DNA of 64,000 nt from Christensenella sp. UBA2853 (GCA_002350845.1 DEFL01000009.1:31168-95167), one strand, 5' to 3'. Shown: positions 8,226 through 17,279, counted from the first letter of the stretch. Notes: a model not told the origin generated them from the sequence alone. Made by a program: numbers and translations.

Positions 8226-10226
8226 TCAGTTCAGTGTGTTGAGTGTGTTCAGCTTTTCCTGGACTTCGCCAAAGTACATGGAGACTTCCTCGTCGGTCAG
8301 TTTCATGCGCTTTTTGAGCATGAATACAATTTTCTTGGGGCGCACACGGGCATAATACTTGGTTGCATTGACGTTGGTGCGCCAGCGCTTCATGGTGAGG
8401 TACGGCCAGCGCGTGTTGTGACGGGGCAGGAGTTCTTCCAGCACAGCTTCCCATTTGGCGAAGCGCGATTCAACAAACGGCCAGAGAAAGGAAGCGTCCA
8501 GCACCTCGGCAAATTTGGTCAGGAAACGGGAACGCATTTCCGGGACGGCGAGCAGTGCATTCAGCGGCTCATGACGGAAAGCGGCATATTTCGCGCTGAC
8601 GGGTTTGATATAGTTGTTCAGCGGCGTGACCTCTGAGTCGGAATCGGACCCGAAGCTGGCCTCGACATCAAACAGCAGATATTTCCATTTTCCGCCGGGC
8701 ACGCGGTACATGCGGACATTGGTGATATCGGTATTTCCCGAAATGATTTCAAACGCTGCATGGGTGAACAGGTTGTCGATATCAATCCGTTCATCGACAA
8801 AGGCGAGATTCTCCGGAATATTCAGATCTTTGGTCTTGCAGAAGCTGCACAGTTCAAGCCAGTCCGCGTTGGAACCGTTCTGCACATAATCGTCGGAGCC
8901 TGTGCGGGCGAGAATATCAATCTGATCGACGGTTGCCTCATCGTCCAGACTGATGCCTTCCCACTGCGCAACCATGTATTTGTTGATTTTTTCCCTGAGA
9001 TTGTAATGTCCCCAGTATTCTCCGTTGATGAAGACAACAATGGGGCGTGCATCCTGATGGCAGAGGTCAAGCGGATCGGCCAGGGAGCAGAATACAACGT
9101 CTCTTAAGCGCTCGGAATAGGCATCCGAGTTGGTGGAGCGCAGGAGAATCGATTTGTATTTGCTGTAATCCCGGTTGGGGAAAGGACTGAAGTCAAAATA
9201 CTCAGGACCGTAAGCCTTTCGGGCATACAGGGCAATGGATTTCTGCGCATTTTGTTTGGCACTGTGTCCGCTGGCGGTGAAGGAACCGACCTGATTGATC
9301 AGACAGGTCCCGTTTTCATCAAAATATTCAATATTGATGGGATATTCGTAAGGCTTGTCATAATTCGGTACCGATCCGGTTCCCTTGGCAAGAGCGCCTG
9401 CTTTTTTCCCGAACAGATAACTGTGATCGGTTGTCAGGGAAACGACGGCCACAGGCAGGCTTTCATTGATGAAATAGGTGCAGGAAACGGTGGAGGAAGA
9501 AATCTTGCTCTCTTCAAAGGCACGGACGCGCAGGGCTGCGGTCGAAGAAATCTTCAGACCGTCAGCGGGAAAGGTTTTGCTCTTTTTCGTCGGGGCAGAA
9601 CCGTCGAGTGTGTAGCGCAGGGTGCTGCCTTCCGGGCCGGAAGCGGAAACAGTGACTGCATCAGTGAAAAAACCACCGGAAGTTTCAATGACCGGAGTGG
9701 CAACACGAGCCTGACAGACCGTGCTCCCGTTCTTTTTGCCGGGGGTTGCTTCCTCGAAATAACCGTAGCCGCTGCCGTTATGGGGAATGCCCCAGGAAAT
9801 ATTGCCGTACTGTGAGGGGAACGATACCACGCAGACCGTTTCCTGAGCGCTGCTGGTCAACACGGCATCATCTCCGGAAGCGCTCAGCTTGAAGTTGCTG
9901 TAGTAGACGCCTTTGCTCCCGGGTTTCATTTCCTCGCCGGTGCAGTAGATGAGGATGTAGCCGTTTCCTTTGATCTTGGTCCCGGAAGGAAACTGCCATT
10001 TCGTGGGATTTTTTTCTGAATCACTCAGATACCATCCGGAAATATCGACAGCTTTTTTCCCTGTATTATGAAGTTCAATCCAGTCGTACGCATGTCCGCC
10101 GGACCAGGTGCCATTGCTGGCCATGATTTCAGAAATGACAATGCCGGAATCGGCAGATGCATGTCCAAAGGCTGCCAAAACCAGCATCAGGGAAAGCAGA
10201 AAACACAAAGTCATCAGTTTTTTCAT
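8226..10226 (-). CDS. Secreted CotH-family protein with lamin-tail domain
   Basis: 666 residues. A Sec signal peptide (about 1-25, ending HASA-D) is followed by a lamin-tail domain (ISEIMASNG...YDWIELHN). Next comes a chitobiase/FN3-like beta domain (about 175-260, RYTLDGSAPT) and then a CotH kinase-like domain. CotH features include GEYWGHYNLREKIN and YLLFDVEASFG, which match the ATP/Mg regions of the spore-coat kinase CotH. This architecture is common in rumen and gut Clostridia, where it is presumed cell-surface or extracellular; substrates are unknown. AAGGCGGTGG precedes the ATG. The protein ends with a short repeated TLNTLN tail. Monocistronic. Confidence 0.85.
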   Translation of the reverse strand: MKKLMTLCFLLSLMLVLAAFGHASADSGIVISEIMASNGTWSGGHAYDWIELHNTGKKAVDISGWYLSDSEKNPTKWQFPSGTKIKGNGYILIYCTGEEMKPGSKGVYYSNFKLSASGDDAVLTSSAQETVCVVSFPSQYGNISWGIPHNGSGYGYFEEATPGKKNGSTVCQARVATPVIETSGGFFTDAVTVSASGPEGSTLRYTLDGSAPTKKSKTFPADGLKISSTAALRVRAFEESKISSSTVSCTYFINESLPVAVVSLTTDHSYLFGKKAGALAKGTGSVPNYDKPYEYPINIEYFDENGTCLINQVGSFTASGHSAKQNAQKSIALYARKAYGPEYFDFSPFPNRDYSKYKSILLRSTNSDAYSERLRDVVFCSLADPLDLCHQDARPIVVFINGEYWGHYNLREKINKYMVAQWEGISLDDEATVDQIDILARTGSDDYVQNGSNADWLELCSFCKTKDLNIPENLAFVDERIDIDNLFTHAAFEIISGNTDITNVRMYRVPGGKWKYLLFDVEASFGSDSDSEVTPLNNYIKPVSAKYAAFRHEPLNALLAVPEMRSRFLTKFAEVLDASFLWPFVESRFAKWEAVLEELLPRHNTRWPYLTMKRWRTNVNATKYYARVRPKKIVFMLKKRMKLTDEEVSMYFGEVQEKLNTLNTLN

Positions 10227-10256
10227 GGGGCCACCGCCTTGAAAAGGATCAATCGG

Positions 10257-10285
10257 ATTATATCACGGAAAAAGCAGGGATTGAA
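10257..10285 (-). promoter_or_regulatory. promoter for the CotH-family gene
   Basis: Minus strand TTCAAT (10280-10285), 17-base spacer, TATAAT (10257-10262) with an extended TGn element, 31 bases before the ATG. Confidence 0.6.
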
Positions 10286-10334
10286 GATCACATCCGTGCA
10301 GGAATCCGGTCTTTCTGAATTGGGCTGAATCCTG

Positions 10335-10340
10335 TATAAT
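10335..10340 (+). promoter_or_regulatory. -10 element for the cysteine desulfurase gene
   Basis: A perfect TATAAT at 10335-10340 preceded by TG. The -35 region (TTTCTG, 10312-10317, 17-base spacer) is weak. The ATG at 10426 is about 80 bases downstream. Confidence 0.45.
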
Positions 10341-10425
10341 TCGTCTTGTGGAGAAGGTCCGGGATACGGAACCAGAGGGATTGACTGGAAATGCATGATT
10401 TTCAGCATCCGGAGAGGAAAAGAAA

Positions 10426-11598
10426 ATGATGGATCGCATTTATTTTGACCATGCCGGAACGACACCGGTTACAGAACACGTGTTGAATGGCATGATTCCC
10501 TATTTTCGGGAAATATACGGCAATGCTTCCAGCATTCATGCGACCGGGCGAACCGCCAGAAAGGCGGTTGAAAATGCCCGCAGACAGGTGCAGCATGCGC
10601 TCGGGGCTGAGAATGCATCGGAAATCTATTTTACCTCCGGCGGATCGGAAAGTGACAACTGGGCAATTAAAGGAGCTGCTTTTGCCCAGAAAAGCAGGGG
10701 AAAGCATATCATCACCACGCAGATTGAACATCATGCGGTGCTGCATACCTGTCAGTGGCTCTCCGGGCAGGGGTTTGAGATCACCTGTCTGCCGGTGGAC
10801 AGCGAAGGAAGAGTGACACCGGAACAGGTCAGAAAAGCCATGCGGGATGATACGATACTGGTCTCTGTCATGACTGCAAACAATGAGATCGGGACACTGG
10901 AACCCATTCGGGAAATCGCGGAGGAAGTCCATGCGCGCGGCGCTCTGTTCCACACAGATGCGGTGCAGGCTGTCGGTGCGATCCCGGTGGATGTGCAGGC
11001 AGAAGGTGTGGACATGCTTTCGCTGAGCGCACACAAATTTGGCGGGCCGAAAGGTGTCGGCGCACTGTATATCCGCAAAGGAACGGTTCTGGACCGTCTG
11101 ATGCATGGTGGTGATCAGGAGAGACGCATGAGAGCCGGCACGGAGAATCTGCCGGCCATTGTCGGATTGGGGATCGCTGTCACGGATGCCGTGGAACAGC
11201 TCCAGGAGCATACACAGCATGTCCGGAATCTCCGGGACCGGCTGGAAAAGGGAATTCTGGAACGCATACCCGATGTTCTTGTGAACGGGCCGGCCTGCCC
11301 GGACGGGCGGCTGCCAGGCAATCTGAACATTTCCATTCTTGGACTGCAGGGAGAATCGGTCCTGCTTCGTCTGGATCTTGCAGGCATTGCGGCGTCCTCC
11401 GGAAGCGCGTGCACAGCAGGTAGCCTGGATCCGAGCCATGTTCTGATTGCGATCGGGAGAGATGCGGATACAGCGCATGCCTCACTCCGTATGACGCTGG
11501 GCTGGGAGAATACGGAGGCGGAAGTGGATGAAGTGCTCCGTGTGCTGCCGGACATTGTCCAGGATCTCAGGCGGATTCAGGGATACAGCAGACGCTGA
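10426..11598 (+). CDS. Cysteine desulfurase, NifS/IscS family
   Basis: PLP enzyme that moves sulfur from cysteine to a protein persulfide for Fe-S clusters or thio-modified tRNA. 390 residues. The PLP lysine is in SLSAHKFGGPKG (about Lys204), the PLP-stacking histidine in EHHAV (about 103) and the active cysteine in SSGSACTAG (about Cys329). The long loop after the cysteine (GSLDPSHVL) is IscS/NifS-like rather than SufS-like. No iscU, iscR or mnmA is adjacent, so the acceptor is not shown. ATG 10426 or 10429 are both possible, with GGAGAGG about 10 bases upstream. Confidence 0.93.
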   Translation: MMDRIYFDHAGTTPVTEHVLNGMIPYFREIYGNASSIHATGRTARKAVENARRQVQHALGAENASEIYFTSGGSESDNWAIKGAAFAQKSRGKHIITTQIEHHAVLHTCQWLSGQGFEITCLPVDSEGRVTPEQVRKAMRDDTILVSVMTANNEIGTLEPIREIAEEVHARGALFHTDAVQAVGAIPVDVQAEGVDMLSLSAHKFGGPKGVGALYIRKGTVLDRLMHGGDQERRMRAGTENLPAIVGLGIAVTDAVEQLQEHTQHVRNLRDRLEKGILERIPDVLVNGPACPDGRLPGNLNISILGLQGESVLLRLDLAGIAASSGSACTAGSLDPSHVLIAIGRDADTAHASLRMTLGWENTEAEVDEVLRVLPDIVQDLRRIQGYSRR

Positions 11599-11617
11599 TC
11601 GATAAGACAGTCACAGA

Positions 11618-11665
11618 AAAAAGCAGGAGGAACGATCTTGTATCAGATCAAACCTCCTGCTTTTT
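11618..11665. terminator. bidirectional terminator between convergent genes
   Basis: AAAAAGCAGGAGG (11618-11630) pairs with CCTCCTGCTTTTT (11653-11665). The loop contains an inner GATC/GATC pairing. Flanking A and T runs let it serve both the desulfurase and the SGNH gene. Confidence 0.85.
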
Positions 11666-11672
11666 CGGCTTC

Positions 11673-12326
11673 TTACAGTGCTGCGAGGGCCATGCCGATT
11701 TTTCTTGCGAGAATGGCGTGGCCGGCATCATTCGGATGCAGTCCGTCCGGAATCAGGCGTGCCTGAATCAGCGGAAGCGCAGGCTGAATGCCGGAAACAC
11801 TGTAGAGATCCAGAACGGGCAGAGCATAGTAAAATGCGACTTCCATGAGAATATCACGGTACTGCCGCAACGGAGCAACAGAAAACGGCTTGCTCCCGTC
11901 GCCCAGAGGATTCTCCTCATCCGTTCTGCGAAGGGGCGTACAGATCAGAATGGGTTTGCCCGTATAGAGATCGAGAAGAGTTGTCATGAGATGGTGGCAG
12001 GCACCGTAAAAGGTGTCCGGCGTCCGGTCGGTCATGACGCCAAGCGGGGCGGTTCCATGCCCATAGTCATTGGTTCCCCCGAAAACGACCACCGCATCTG
12101 CAGAACGGTCCATTTCAGGCGCACGCATGCAGAAGTCTCTGTCAGCACGAGAGTCCGTGATGATGCGCTGCCTTGCAATGCGTGACCCTCCAATGCCATA
12201 ATTGTTGACTTTCATGGAAAACAGCCGTTCCATTACACTGGTAAAACGGTTTTCAGTGCAGGAGGCCCCGCTGCCTTCCGTAATGCTGTCTCCAAGAACA
12301 TTGACGGTTGAGGATTGAAGAATCAT
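11673..12326 (-). CDS. SGNH/GDSL-family hydrolase
   Basis: 217-residue esterase or acyl-hydrolase fold with all four blocks. Ser14 is in VLGDSITEG, Gly47 in GIGGSR, Asn86 in FGGTND, and Asp194/His197 in PDGLHPND. No signal peptide, so cytoplasmic. It is divergent from nanE-nanK-yhcH, so removal of O-acetyl groups from amino sugars is an attractive but unproved role. The ATG at 12326 has AAGGAG 8 bases upstream. The open frame extends far upstream to 13340, but only as antisense to nanE. Confidence 0.88.
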   Translation of the reverse strand: MILQSSTVNVLGDSITEGSGASCTENRFTSVMERLFSMKVNNYGIGGSRIARQRIITDSRADRDFCMRAPEMDRSADAVVVFGGTNDYGHGTAPLGVMTDRTPDTFYGACHHLMTTLLDLYTGKPILICTPLRRTDEENPLGDGSKPFSVAPLRQYRDILMEVAFYYALPVLDLYSVSGIQPALPLIQARLIPDGLHPNDAGHAILARKIGMALAAL

Positions 12327-12401
12327 ACAGACTTCTCCTTCATGGCTTGATATTGAACTGAATCTTAGATTCGCTGTGCGGCGTATGAATCCCTTTGCAA
12401 A

Positions 12402-12431
12402 TAGACAAAAATTCCGGGTTGAATGTATAAT
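12402..12431 (+). promoter_or_regulatory. candidate promoter for nanE-nanK-yhcH
   Basis: TAGACA (12402-12407), 18-base spacer, TATAAT (12426-12431), 70 bases before the nanE ATG. The -35 and spacing are suboptimal, which would fit an activated or induced operon. Confidence 0.5.
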
Positions 12432-12500
12432 ACCCATGACGACTTCCGGACGCTTCGTTCGGACTGAAGAAAAACCGTTTGACAGAAGGATGGGAAGACA

Positions 12501-13196
12501 ATGACCAAGGAAGAACTGTTCGAAATCATGCACGGTGAAATTATTGTGTCCTGTCAGGCCACACCCGGGGAACCCCTGTATGACCCTGAGCGCTCCCTGA
12601 TGCCGTATATGGCCAGAGCAGCCAGACAGGCAGGCGCAAAGATGATTCGCACCAGTTCTGTGCGCGATATCATTGGCATCAAAGAAGAGACCGGACTGCC
12701 GGTGATTGGACTGATCAAAAGAGAATATCCAGGATATACCGGCCGGATCACCATGACCATGCGCGAAGTGGATGAGTGCATGGATGCACTTTCCGATATT
12801 ATTTCCATTGACTGCACGGACTGTACAAGAGGAGACGGCCTGACAGCACCGGAATTTCTCCGAAAGGTCAAAGAAAAGTATCCCAACAGCATCATTATGG
12901 CAGACTGCGCAACGTTTGAAGAAGCAGTGGCCGCCTTTGAGGCCGGGGCCGACCTTGTGGGAACGACGATGAACGGGTATACCCGGGCAACGGCAGATCA
13001 TACGGGCGAACCGAATTTCGAACTGGTGGAGAGGCTTGCAAAAGCGCTTCCATGTCCGGTGATTGCCGAGGGCAGAATCCATACGCCGGAACAGGCCAAA
13101 AGAATGCTGGAGCTCGGAGCGTGGGCTGTCGTAGTTGGCGGCGCCATCACACGCCCGCTGGAAATTGCAGCACGGTTCTTTCGGGCGATTCACTGA
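12501..13196 (+). CDS. nanE: N-acetylmannosamine-6-phosphate 2-epimerase
   Basis: Converts ManNAc-6-phosphate to GlcNAc-6-phosphate in sialic acid or ManNAc catabolism. A 231-residue TIM barrel with family motifs: IVSCQATPGEPL at the start, GLIKREYPGY (about 74-83), ADCATFEEA (about 134), EGRIHTPEQA and the terminal VVVGGAITRP phosphate site. An ATG after GACAGAAGGATGGGAAGACA. The nanK gene starts about 30 bases after the stop, and the order nanE-nanK-yhcH is typical of nan clusters. A neuraminate lyase (nanA) and a transporter are not in this window. Confidence 0.93.
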   Translation: MTKEELFEIMHGEIIVSCQATPGEPLYDPERSLMPYMARAARQAGAKMIRTSSVRDIIGIKEETGLPVIGLIKREYPGYTGRITMTMREVDECMDALSDIISIDCTDCTRGDGLTAPEFLRKVKEKYPNSIIMADCATFEEAVAAFEAGADLVGTTMNGYTRATADHTGEPNFELVERLAKALPCPVIAEGRIHTPEQAKRMLELGAWAVVVGGAITRPLEIAARFFRAIH

Positions 13197-13225
13197 AAAT
13201 CGATAGACGGGGCAGGTGGATGACG

Positions 13226-14146
13226 ATGATACTGTGTCTGGATATCGGCGGCACAGCGGTGAAGATGGGACTGTGCGACCGTCAGGGCGTGATTCACGCG
13301 AGGAAAGAAGCATCTGTCTGCTTTGACCAGTACAGAACACCGATTCTGGAAACCGTACTCAGAGAAGCCGAGCTCTTCCTGGCTGAACAGCAATGTGATG
13401 TGGAAGGTGCGGGCATCTCGGCGACAGGGCAGATTGATGACAAAAGGGGAATTGTGATCGGAACCAATGGACGCATTCCTCACTGGGAAGGCAGTCATCT
13501 GGCCGAAGAAGTGTCGGCAAGGTTTCATGTGCCCGCCTTTGCCCTGAACGATGCGAATGCCGCGGCGCTGGGTGAAAGCTTTGCAGGCCGGGCAAAGGGT
13601 CTTGAGAACGTGATCATGCTCACACTGGGAACCGGTGTGGGCGGCGGCATCATTCTGGGAGGAAAACTGTACAGCGGAAGCCTTGGCATCGCAGGGGAAC
13701 TGGGGCATTTTACCTTATATGCCGATGGAATGACCTGCACCTGCGGAAAGAAAGGCTGTTTTGAATGCTATGCTTCAACCACGGCACTCATTGCACGGGC
13801 GAAAGAGAAAGCGGGATCGGAAGACCTGAACGGGAAGGAAATCTTCAGGAGGGCCCAGGCAGGGGACCGGGCCATGCTTTCGGTCCTGGATGCGTGGATT
13901 GATGATATTGTCCACGGAATCACCGGGCTGGTGCATATCTTTAATCCGGACATGGTGCTCATCGGCGGCGGAGTCAGCGTCCAGGAACAGCTGCTCATGC
14001 AGCCGCTCAGGGAGCGTGTAAAAGCAGGAGTAATGCCAAGGTTTGCCGAACATCTCAGTATTGAAAGGGCAACCCTCGGGAATGATGCAGGCATGATCGG
14101 GGCTGCCAGATGGTATATGGAAAGGAGCGCTCAGCTTGATTATTGA
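13226..14146 (+). CDS. nanK: ROK-family sugar kinase, probable N-acetylmannosamine kinase
   Basis: 306-residue ROK kinase. The ATP loop LDIGGTAVKMG is at the N-terminus. The catalytic aspartate region is ALNDANAAALGE, and the zinc motif CTCGKKGCFECYAS is intact. The substrate call (ManNAc to ManNAc-6-P) comes from placement after nanE; glucose or another N-acetyl sugar remains possible. Two ATGs exist. I prefer 13226, with GGTGG 6 bases upstream, over 13220. The last bases overlap the TTG start of the next gene. Confidence 0.85.
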   Translation: MILCLDIGGTAVKMGLCDRQGVIHARKEASVCFDQYRTPILETVLREAELFLAEQQCDVEGAGISATGQIDDKRGIVIGTNGRIPHWEGSHLAEEVSARFHVPAFALNDANAAALGESFAGRAKGLENVIMLTLGTGVGGGIILGGKLYSGSLGIAGELGHFTLYADGMTCTCGKKGCFECYASTTALIARAKEKAGSEDLNGKEIFRRAQAGDRAMLSVLDAWIDDIVHGITGLVHIFNPDMVLIGGGVSVQEQLLMQPLRERVKAGVMPRFAEHLSIERATLGNDAGMIGAARWYMERSAQLDY

Positions 14147-14579
14147 CACAATGGAACATCTCGATCGCTATGCTTCCCTCGGAGAAAACTTCAAGACGGC
14201 GATCGCATATCTCAGGCAGAATGACCTGAAGAGTCTGCCGGTTGGAAAACATGCAGTTGACGGGGAAAACGTGTTTATCCTCTCTCAGGAAAATCACCTC
14301 ACGGAAAAGGACATGAGCTGGGAAGCACATGCAAAGTATGCGGATATTCAGCTGATTCTTGATGGTGCGGAGAAGTTTGGATGGGGATATGAAGGCAGGC
14401 TGGATCCGCTGGATGAGACTCGTGATTTTCAGACCTGCTCGGACGTGAAATCCATTGACTATCTGCTGACGTCCGGCATGTTCACCATTTTCTTCCCCGG
14501 CGAAATGCATTCTCCCGGGAATACACCCGCGGGGGACTGCGTGGTCCGCAAACTGGTGATCAAGGTTCTCTGTGCCTGA
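14136..14579 (+). CDS. YhcH/YjgK/YiaL family protein
   Basis: 147-residue cupin-like protein of the DUF386 family, repeatedly found with nanE/nanK and linked in the literature to sialic acid or related sugar handling. Typical motifs are W-AHAKYADIQLILDGAE and FTIFFPGEMHSPG, whose acidic and His residues may bind metal. The start is a TTG at 14136 with AAGGAG 9 bases upstream, overlapping the nanK stop by 11 bases; an internal ATG at 14151 is the alternative. Confidence 0.85.
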   Translation: MIIDTMEHLDRYASLGENFKTAIAYLRQNDLKSLPVGKHAVDGENVFILSQENHLTEKDMSWEAHAKYADIQLILDGAEKFGWGYEGRLDPLDETRDFQTCSDVKSIDYLLTSGMFTIFFPGEMHSPGNTPAGDCVVRKLVIKVLCA

Positions 14580-14633
14580 TTTGCATACCGGTCATCAGGC
14601 CGGTTCATTAACCTTGAGAAGACAGGAATCCAA

Positions 14634-14666
14634 TAAAAAAAGCTGCGCGTGTCTGCGCAGCTTTTT
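14634..14666. terminator. bidirectional terminator
   Basis: AAAAAGCTGCGC, loop GTGTCT, GCGCAGCTTTTT between convergent yhcH and the deaminase-like gene. A/T runs on both sides allow both strands to use it. Confidence 0.85.
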
Positions 14667-14678
14667 CATTGGATTGTT

Positions 14679-17180
14679 TTAGACGGATGCATCCTCCCTG
14701 AACCAGGAGAGGTGAAAGTCGGAGTCAATGATCTCCTGAAGGGGAGAAGAAAGAGCATAGGACGGGCTGAAGAGAGTTACATAGCCCTGCAGGGAGAGCG
14801 CTTTTTCCCGAAGCATTTTTGCGCGGCTGAGAACATAAATGTGACAGCCGCCTTTTCCATTTCTGGCTTCCTGGATCATGTTTTCTGCAGAAGAATTTCC
14901 GTCCAGCGCAATGAGAACGGACGGGCGGCGCTTGAATATTTCATAGGAGATGCTCTTATAGATGGCCATGGGAGACGGCTCGATGGATACACGGACGGAT
15001 ACGTCAGTCTGTTTCAGGCGCTTTGCATCGGTGCCGGATATTTTGGAGGGGACAAAGGCATAGATATCATGCCGTCCGCGGTCCTGGGAGACCAGGAACT
15101 GTTCATAACCGCTCATCGAATGGCCGATGACAAAAAACATTTTCTCAGGGTCGGCACTGTCGAGGATGTCCCGGATCTGCTGGCAGACATCGGGGTGGCA
15201 GCGAGTCAGATGGCGGTCATTATTGAAGGAACCGCCCACGAGAATGACAGGGACGCGGTCAATGGGCAGTTCATGGATCTGTCCGGCAAAGACTTCCTGG
15301 CTGTCCTGAAGGCGCGGAAGAACCAGAAGAGAAGATGCGTTCAGGGCCTGGTCACGGATGGCGCGCTCATAGTAATCCTGCACGGACTGCGATGCGAGGC
15401 GTGCACGGAATACGTCCATTTTGCTGTGGAAAGCAGCAATCCCGCTGTGCATTACCTCAAGCTCGGTTGAATGCATGTGCATCAGGTCGTCATGCGTCAG
15501 ATTCAGCATTTTTTCCAGGGACAGCTCTTCGTCGATGGAATCGGTGCCGTAGAGTGCACCGCCGTCTGTTCCCTGCACACACTTGACACCGGCATGAAGA
15601 TACTGGCGAAGCGGGTGATTTCCCATGGAACTGAGGTTGTTGAGGCGAACGTTGGACGTGATCTGGAACTCAAGCACGGCACCGGCATTCCTGAGATCGG
15701 CGACAAGCTGTCTGCCCTTGATGGTGCGCAGATTGGCAGTGTATAAGCCGTGACCGATCCGAAGGTGCGGCATGGGCTGACCCGGGGATAGCGAATCGCG
15801 GATGCATTTGAGCGTGTTGGCAACATTATCCCGAAGACTGTCGTTCTCCCCGGCATGAACACGGATCGTGAAGGTGGGAATGTCCCGTGCGATCGACGTG
15901 ATCTCATGCAGAATGGGCGTCAGATCACGGATATCATTGATTTCCTCACCGATAATATCACTGCCGGCAACATACGGATCCTCTGCGACCGCCCGGAGGA
16001 CCTGGAGATTCTCCCGGAACGAATCATCCCGATCAATATGATCTTTCAGAATGGTCAGGGGCGTCCTTCGAATGGCGGCCAGGAAGCGGATCAGGACGCC
16101 GGTTTCAGCGAAAATGGCCGGCATGACCTGATGCACCTGCCGGAGCATGGAGGCGGCCGCTTCTTTTTTGACCAGTGTGGTATCGGAGATCTCAACATAA
16201 TGAATGCCGCACCGCGCGTAGCTTCTGGCGATCCAGAGCAGTTTGTCCTGGAAGAGGGTGTTGCCCGCATAGGACGGATTTTTCCGGTCATCGGCCATCT
16301 GCCGGAGATAACGGACAATGTCCTCATCGGGAATCCGGTCAGCCATCTCAGGTGTGTAGGAGGATCTGTCTTCACTCTTTACGCCTTTGCAGAAAACATA
16401 ACGGTACAGATAGACTTTCTCAAGGTTTGTAAAGACAGCCTGTCCGTCTTTCAGAATGGCGAGTGATGCGCGGATGCGGGGAATATTCCATTTTGCATTT
16501 TCCGGGCTTTCAGTCATCAGGTCTGCAAAATTGAGAAAGGTATTGTCATTGATCTTTCGCTCAAGGTATTTGCCGCGAAGCGGAGAGTCCCTGAACGCTT
16601 CGGCAGACCTGCTGCGGCGCTGGGCAAGCAGGGCTTCCTGAGCCGGTGTACACTTCAGTCCAAGCTTGCGGATGTAATAGAGCGGATAACGGATCTGATG
16701 ATGGATCCCCAGGGCAATGAGAATGTCCGGCGTCAGATTGGCATTCATGTGGGTATGCAGATCGGTTTCAAATTTGCATTCGCGCAGGATGTAGGTCTTG
16801 ACGACGGTTTTTCTGAAGTCGAGCAGATAATCCTTGGTCTGACTCATGAGCGTTTTGGAAATAGCCGGGATGGAGGCCTTCCGCTCAATCGTGCCGTCCG
16901 GATAGATGTTGGCAATCTTTGTGTCCAGAAGACGAAAGACATACAGCAGACGATTGTTGGCATCCACATAGCAGGGGAGAACCCCCGTGATGATTTTCAG
17001 GCCGTCCTTATCTGTGTCCAGGGGAAGATGACACAGGCGCGCGAGATTGGTAATCAGATTGCCGGTCGCGTGGTTTGGCGTGCGCAGCACATAGGATAAT
17101 TCCTGGCCTTCCATGTCCAACTCGACAATCATGTCTTTTTCCTTATCCAGGTAAAAGTGACCAAAATAAGCCACGGACAT
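14679..17180 (-). CDS. Large adenosine/AMP-deaminase-like protein with SLOG-like C-terminal domain
   Basis: 833 residues, more than twice a normal adenosine deaminase. Numbering is from the ATG at 17180. Residues 1-135 are an unrecognised beta-rich region. A metal-dependent deaminase core follows: zinc ligands His142/His144 (DLHTH), His442 and Glu445 (VHAGE), His477 (RIGHG), Asp539 (GTDGG) and the ITSN motif. A roughly 200-residue insertion follows the first motif, somewhat as in AMP deaminase. Residues from about 640 to the end form a separate Rossmann-like unit (VILVGGS, VIGHSMSGYE, VLIALDGNSSAEN). Its spacing resembles SLOG/LOG nucleotide-binding domains; this assignment is inference. The substrate could be adenosine, AMP or a larger adenine nucleotide. 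AAGGA lies just before the ATG. An upstream DUF815 ATPase is separated by a terminator. No signal peptide. Confidence 0.75.
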   Translation of the reverse strand: MSVAYFGHFYLDKEKDMIVELDMEGQELSYVLRTPNHATGNLITNLARLCHLPLDTDKDGLKIITGVLPCYVDANNRLLYVFRLLDTKIANIYPDGTIERKASIPAISKTLMSQTKDYLLDFRKTVVKTYILRECKFETDLHTHMNANLTPDILIALGIHHQIRYPLYYIRKLGLKCTPAQEALLAQRRSRSAEAFRDSPLRGKYLERKINDNTFLNFADLMTESPENAKWNIPRIRASLAILKDGQAVFTNLEKVYLYRYVFCKGVKSEDRSSYTPEMADRIPDEDIVRYLRQMADDRKNPSYAGNTLFQDKLLWIARSYARCGIHYVEISDTTLVKKEAAASMLRQVHQVMPAIFAETGVLIRFLAAIRRTPLTILKDHIDRDDSFRENLQVLRAVAEDPYVAGSDIIGEEINDIRDLTPILHEITSIARDIPTFTIRVHAGENDSLRDNVANTLKCIRDSLSPGQPMPHLRIGHGLYTANLRTIKGRQLVADLRNAGAVLEFQITSNVRLNNLSSMGNHPLRQYLHAGVKCVQGTDGGALYGTDSIDEELSLEKMLNLTHDDLMHMHSTELEVMHSGIAAFHSKMDVFRARLASQSVQDYYERAIRDQALNASSLLVLPRLQDSQEVFAGQIHELPIDRVPVILVGGSFNNDRHLTRCHPDVCQQIRDILDSADPEKMFFVIGHSMSGYEQFLVSQDRGRHDIYAFVPSKISGTDAKRLKQTDVSVRVSIEPSPMAIYKSISYEIFKRRPSVLIALDGNSSAENMIQEARNGKGGCHIYVLSRAKMLREKALSLQGYVTLFSPSYALSSPLQEIIDSDFHLSWFREDASV

Positions 17181-17263
17181 CCATCCTTTCCAGATGATCA
17201 GAGTGACCTGGGAATATATGAAAAAAAGCCGGGTAAGCATCAGAAAGATTATTCAGAGAAAAC

Positions 17264-17279
17264 ATGAATACATATTCAT
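17264..17279. promoter_or_regulatory. palindrome upstream of the deaminase-like gene
   Basis: ATGAATA and TATTCAT separated by two bases, about 85 bases before the deaminase ATG. It could be an operator. No convincing -35/-10 pair was found in this 195-base gap. Confidence 0.3.

Noticed and set aside
12327..13340. Long N-terminal extension of the SGNH gene frame on the minus strand
   Set aside because: It is wholly antisense to nanE, lacks hydrolase features, and a good ribosome site precedes the ATG at 12326.
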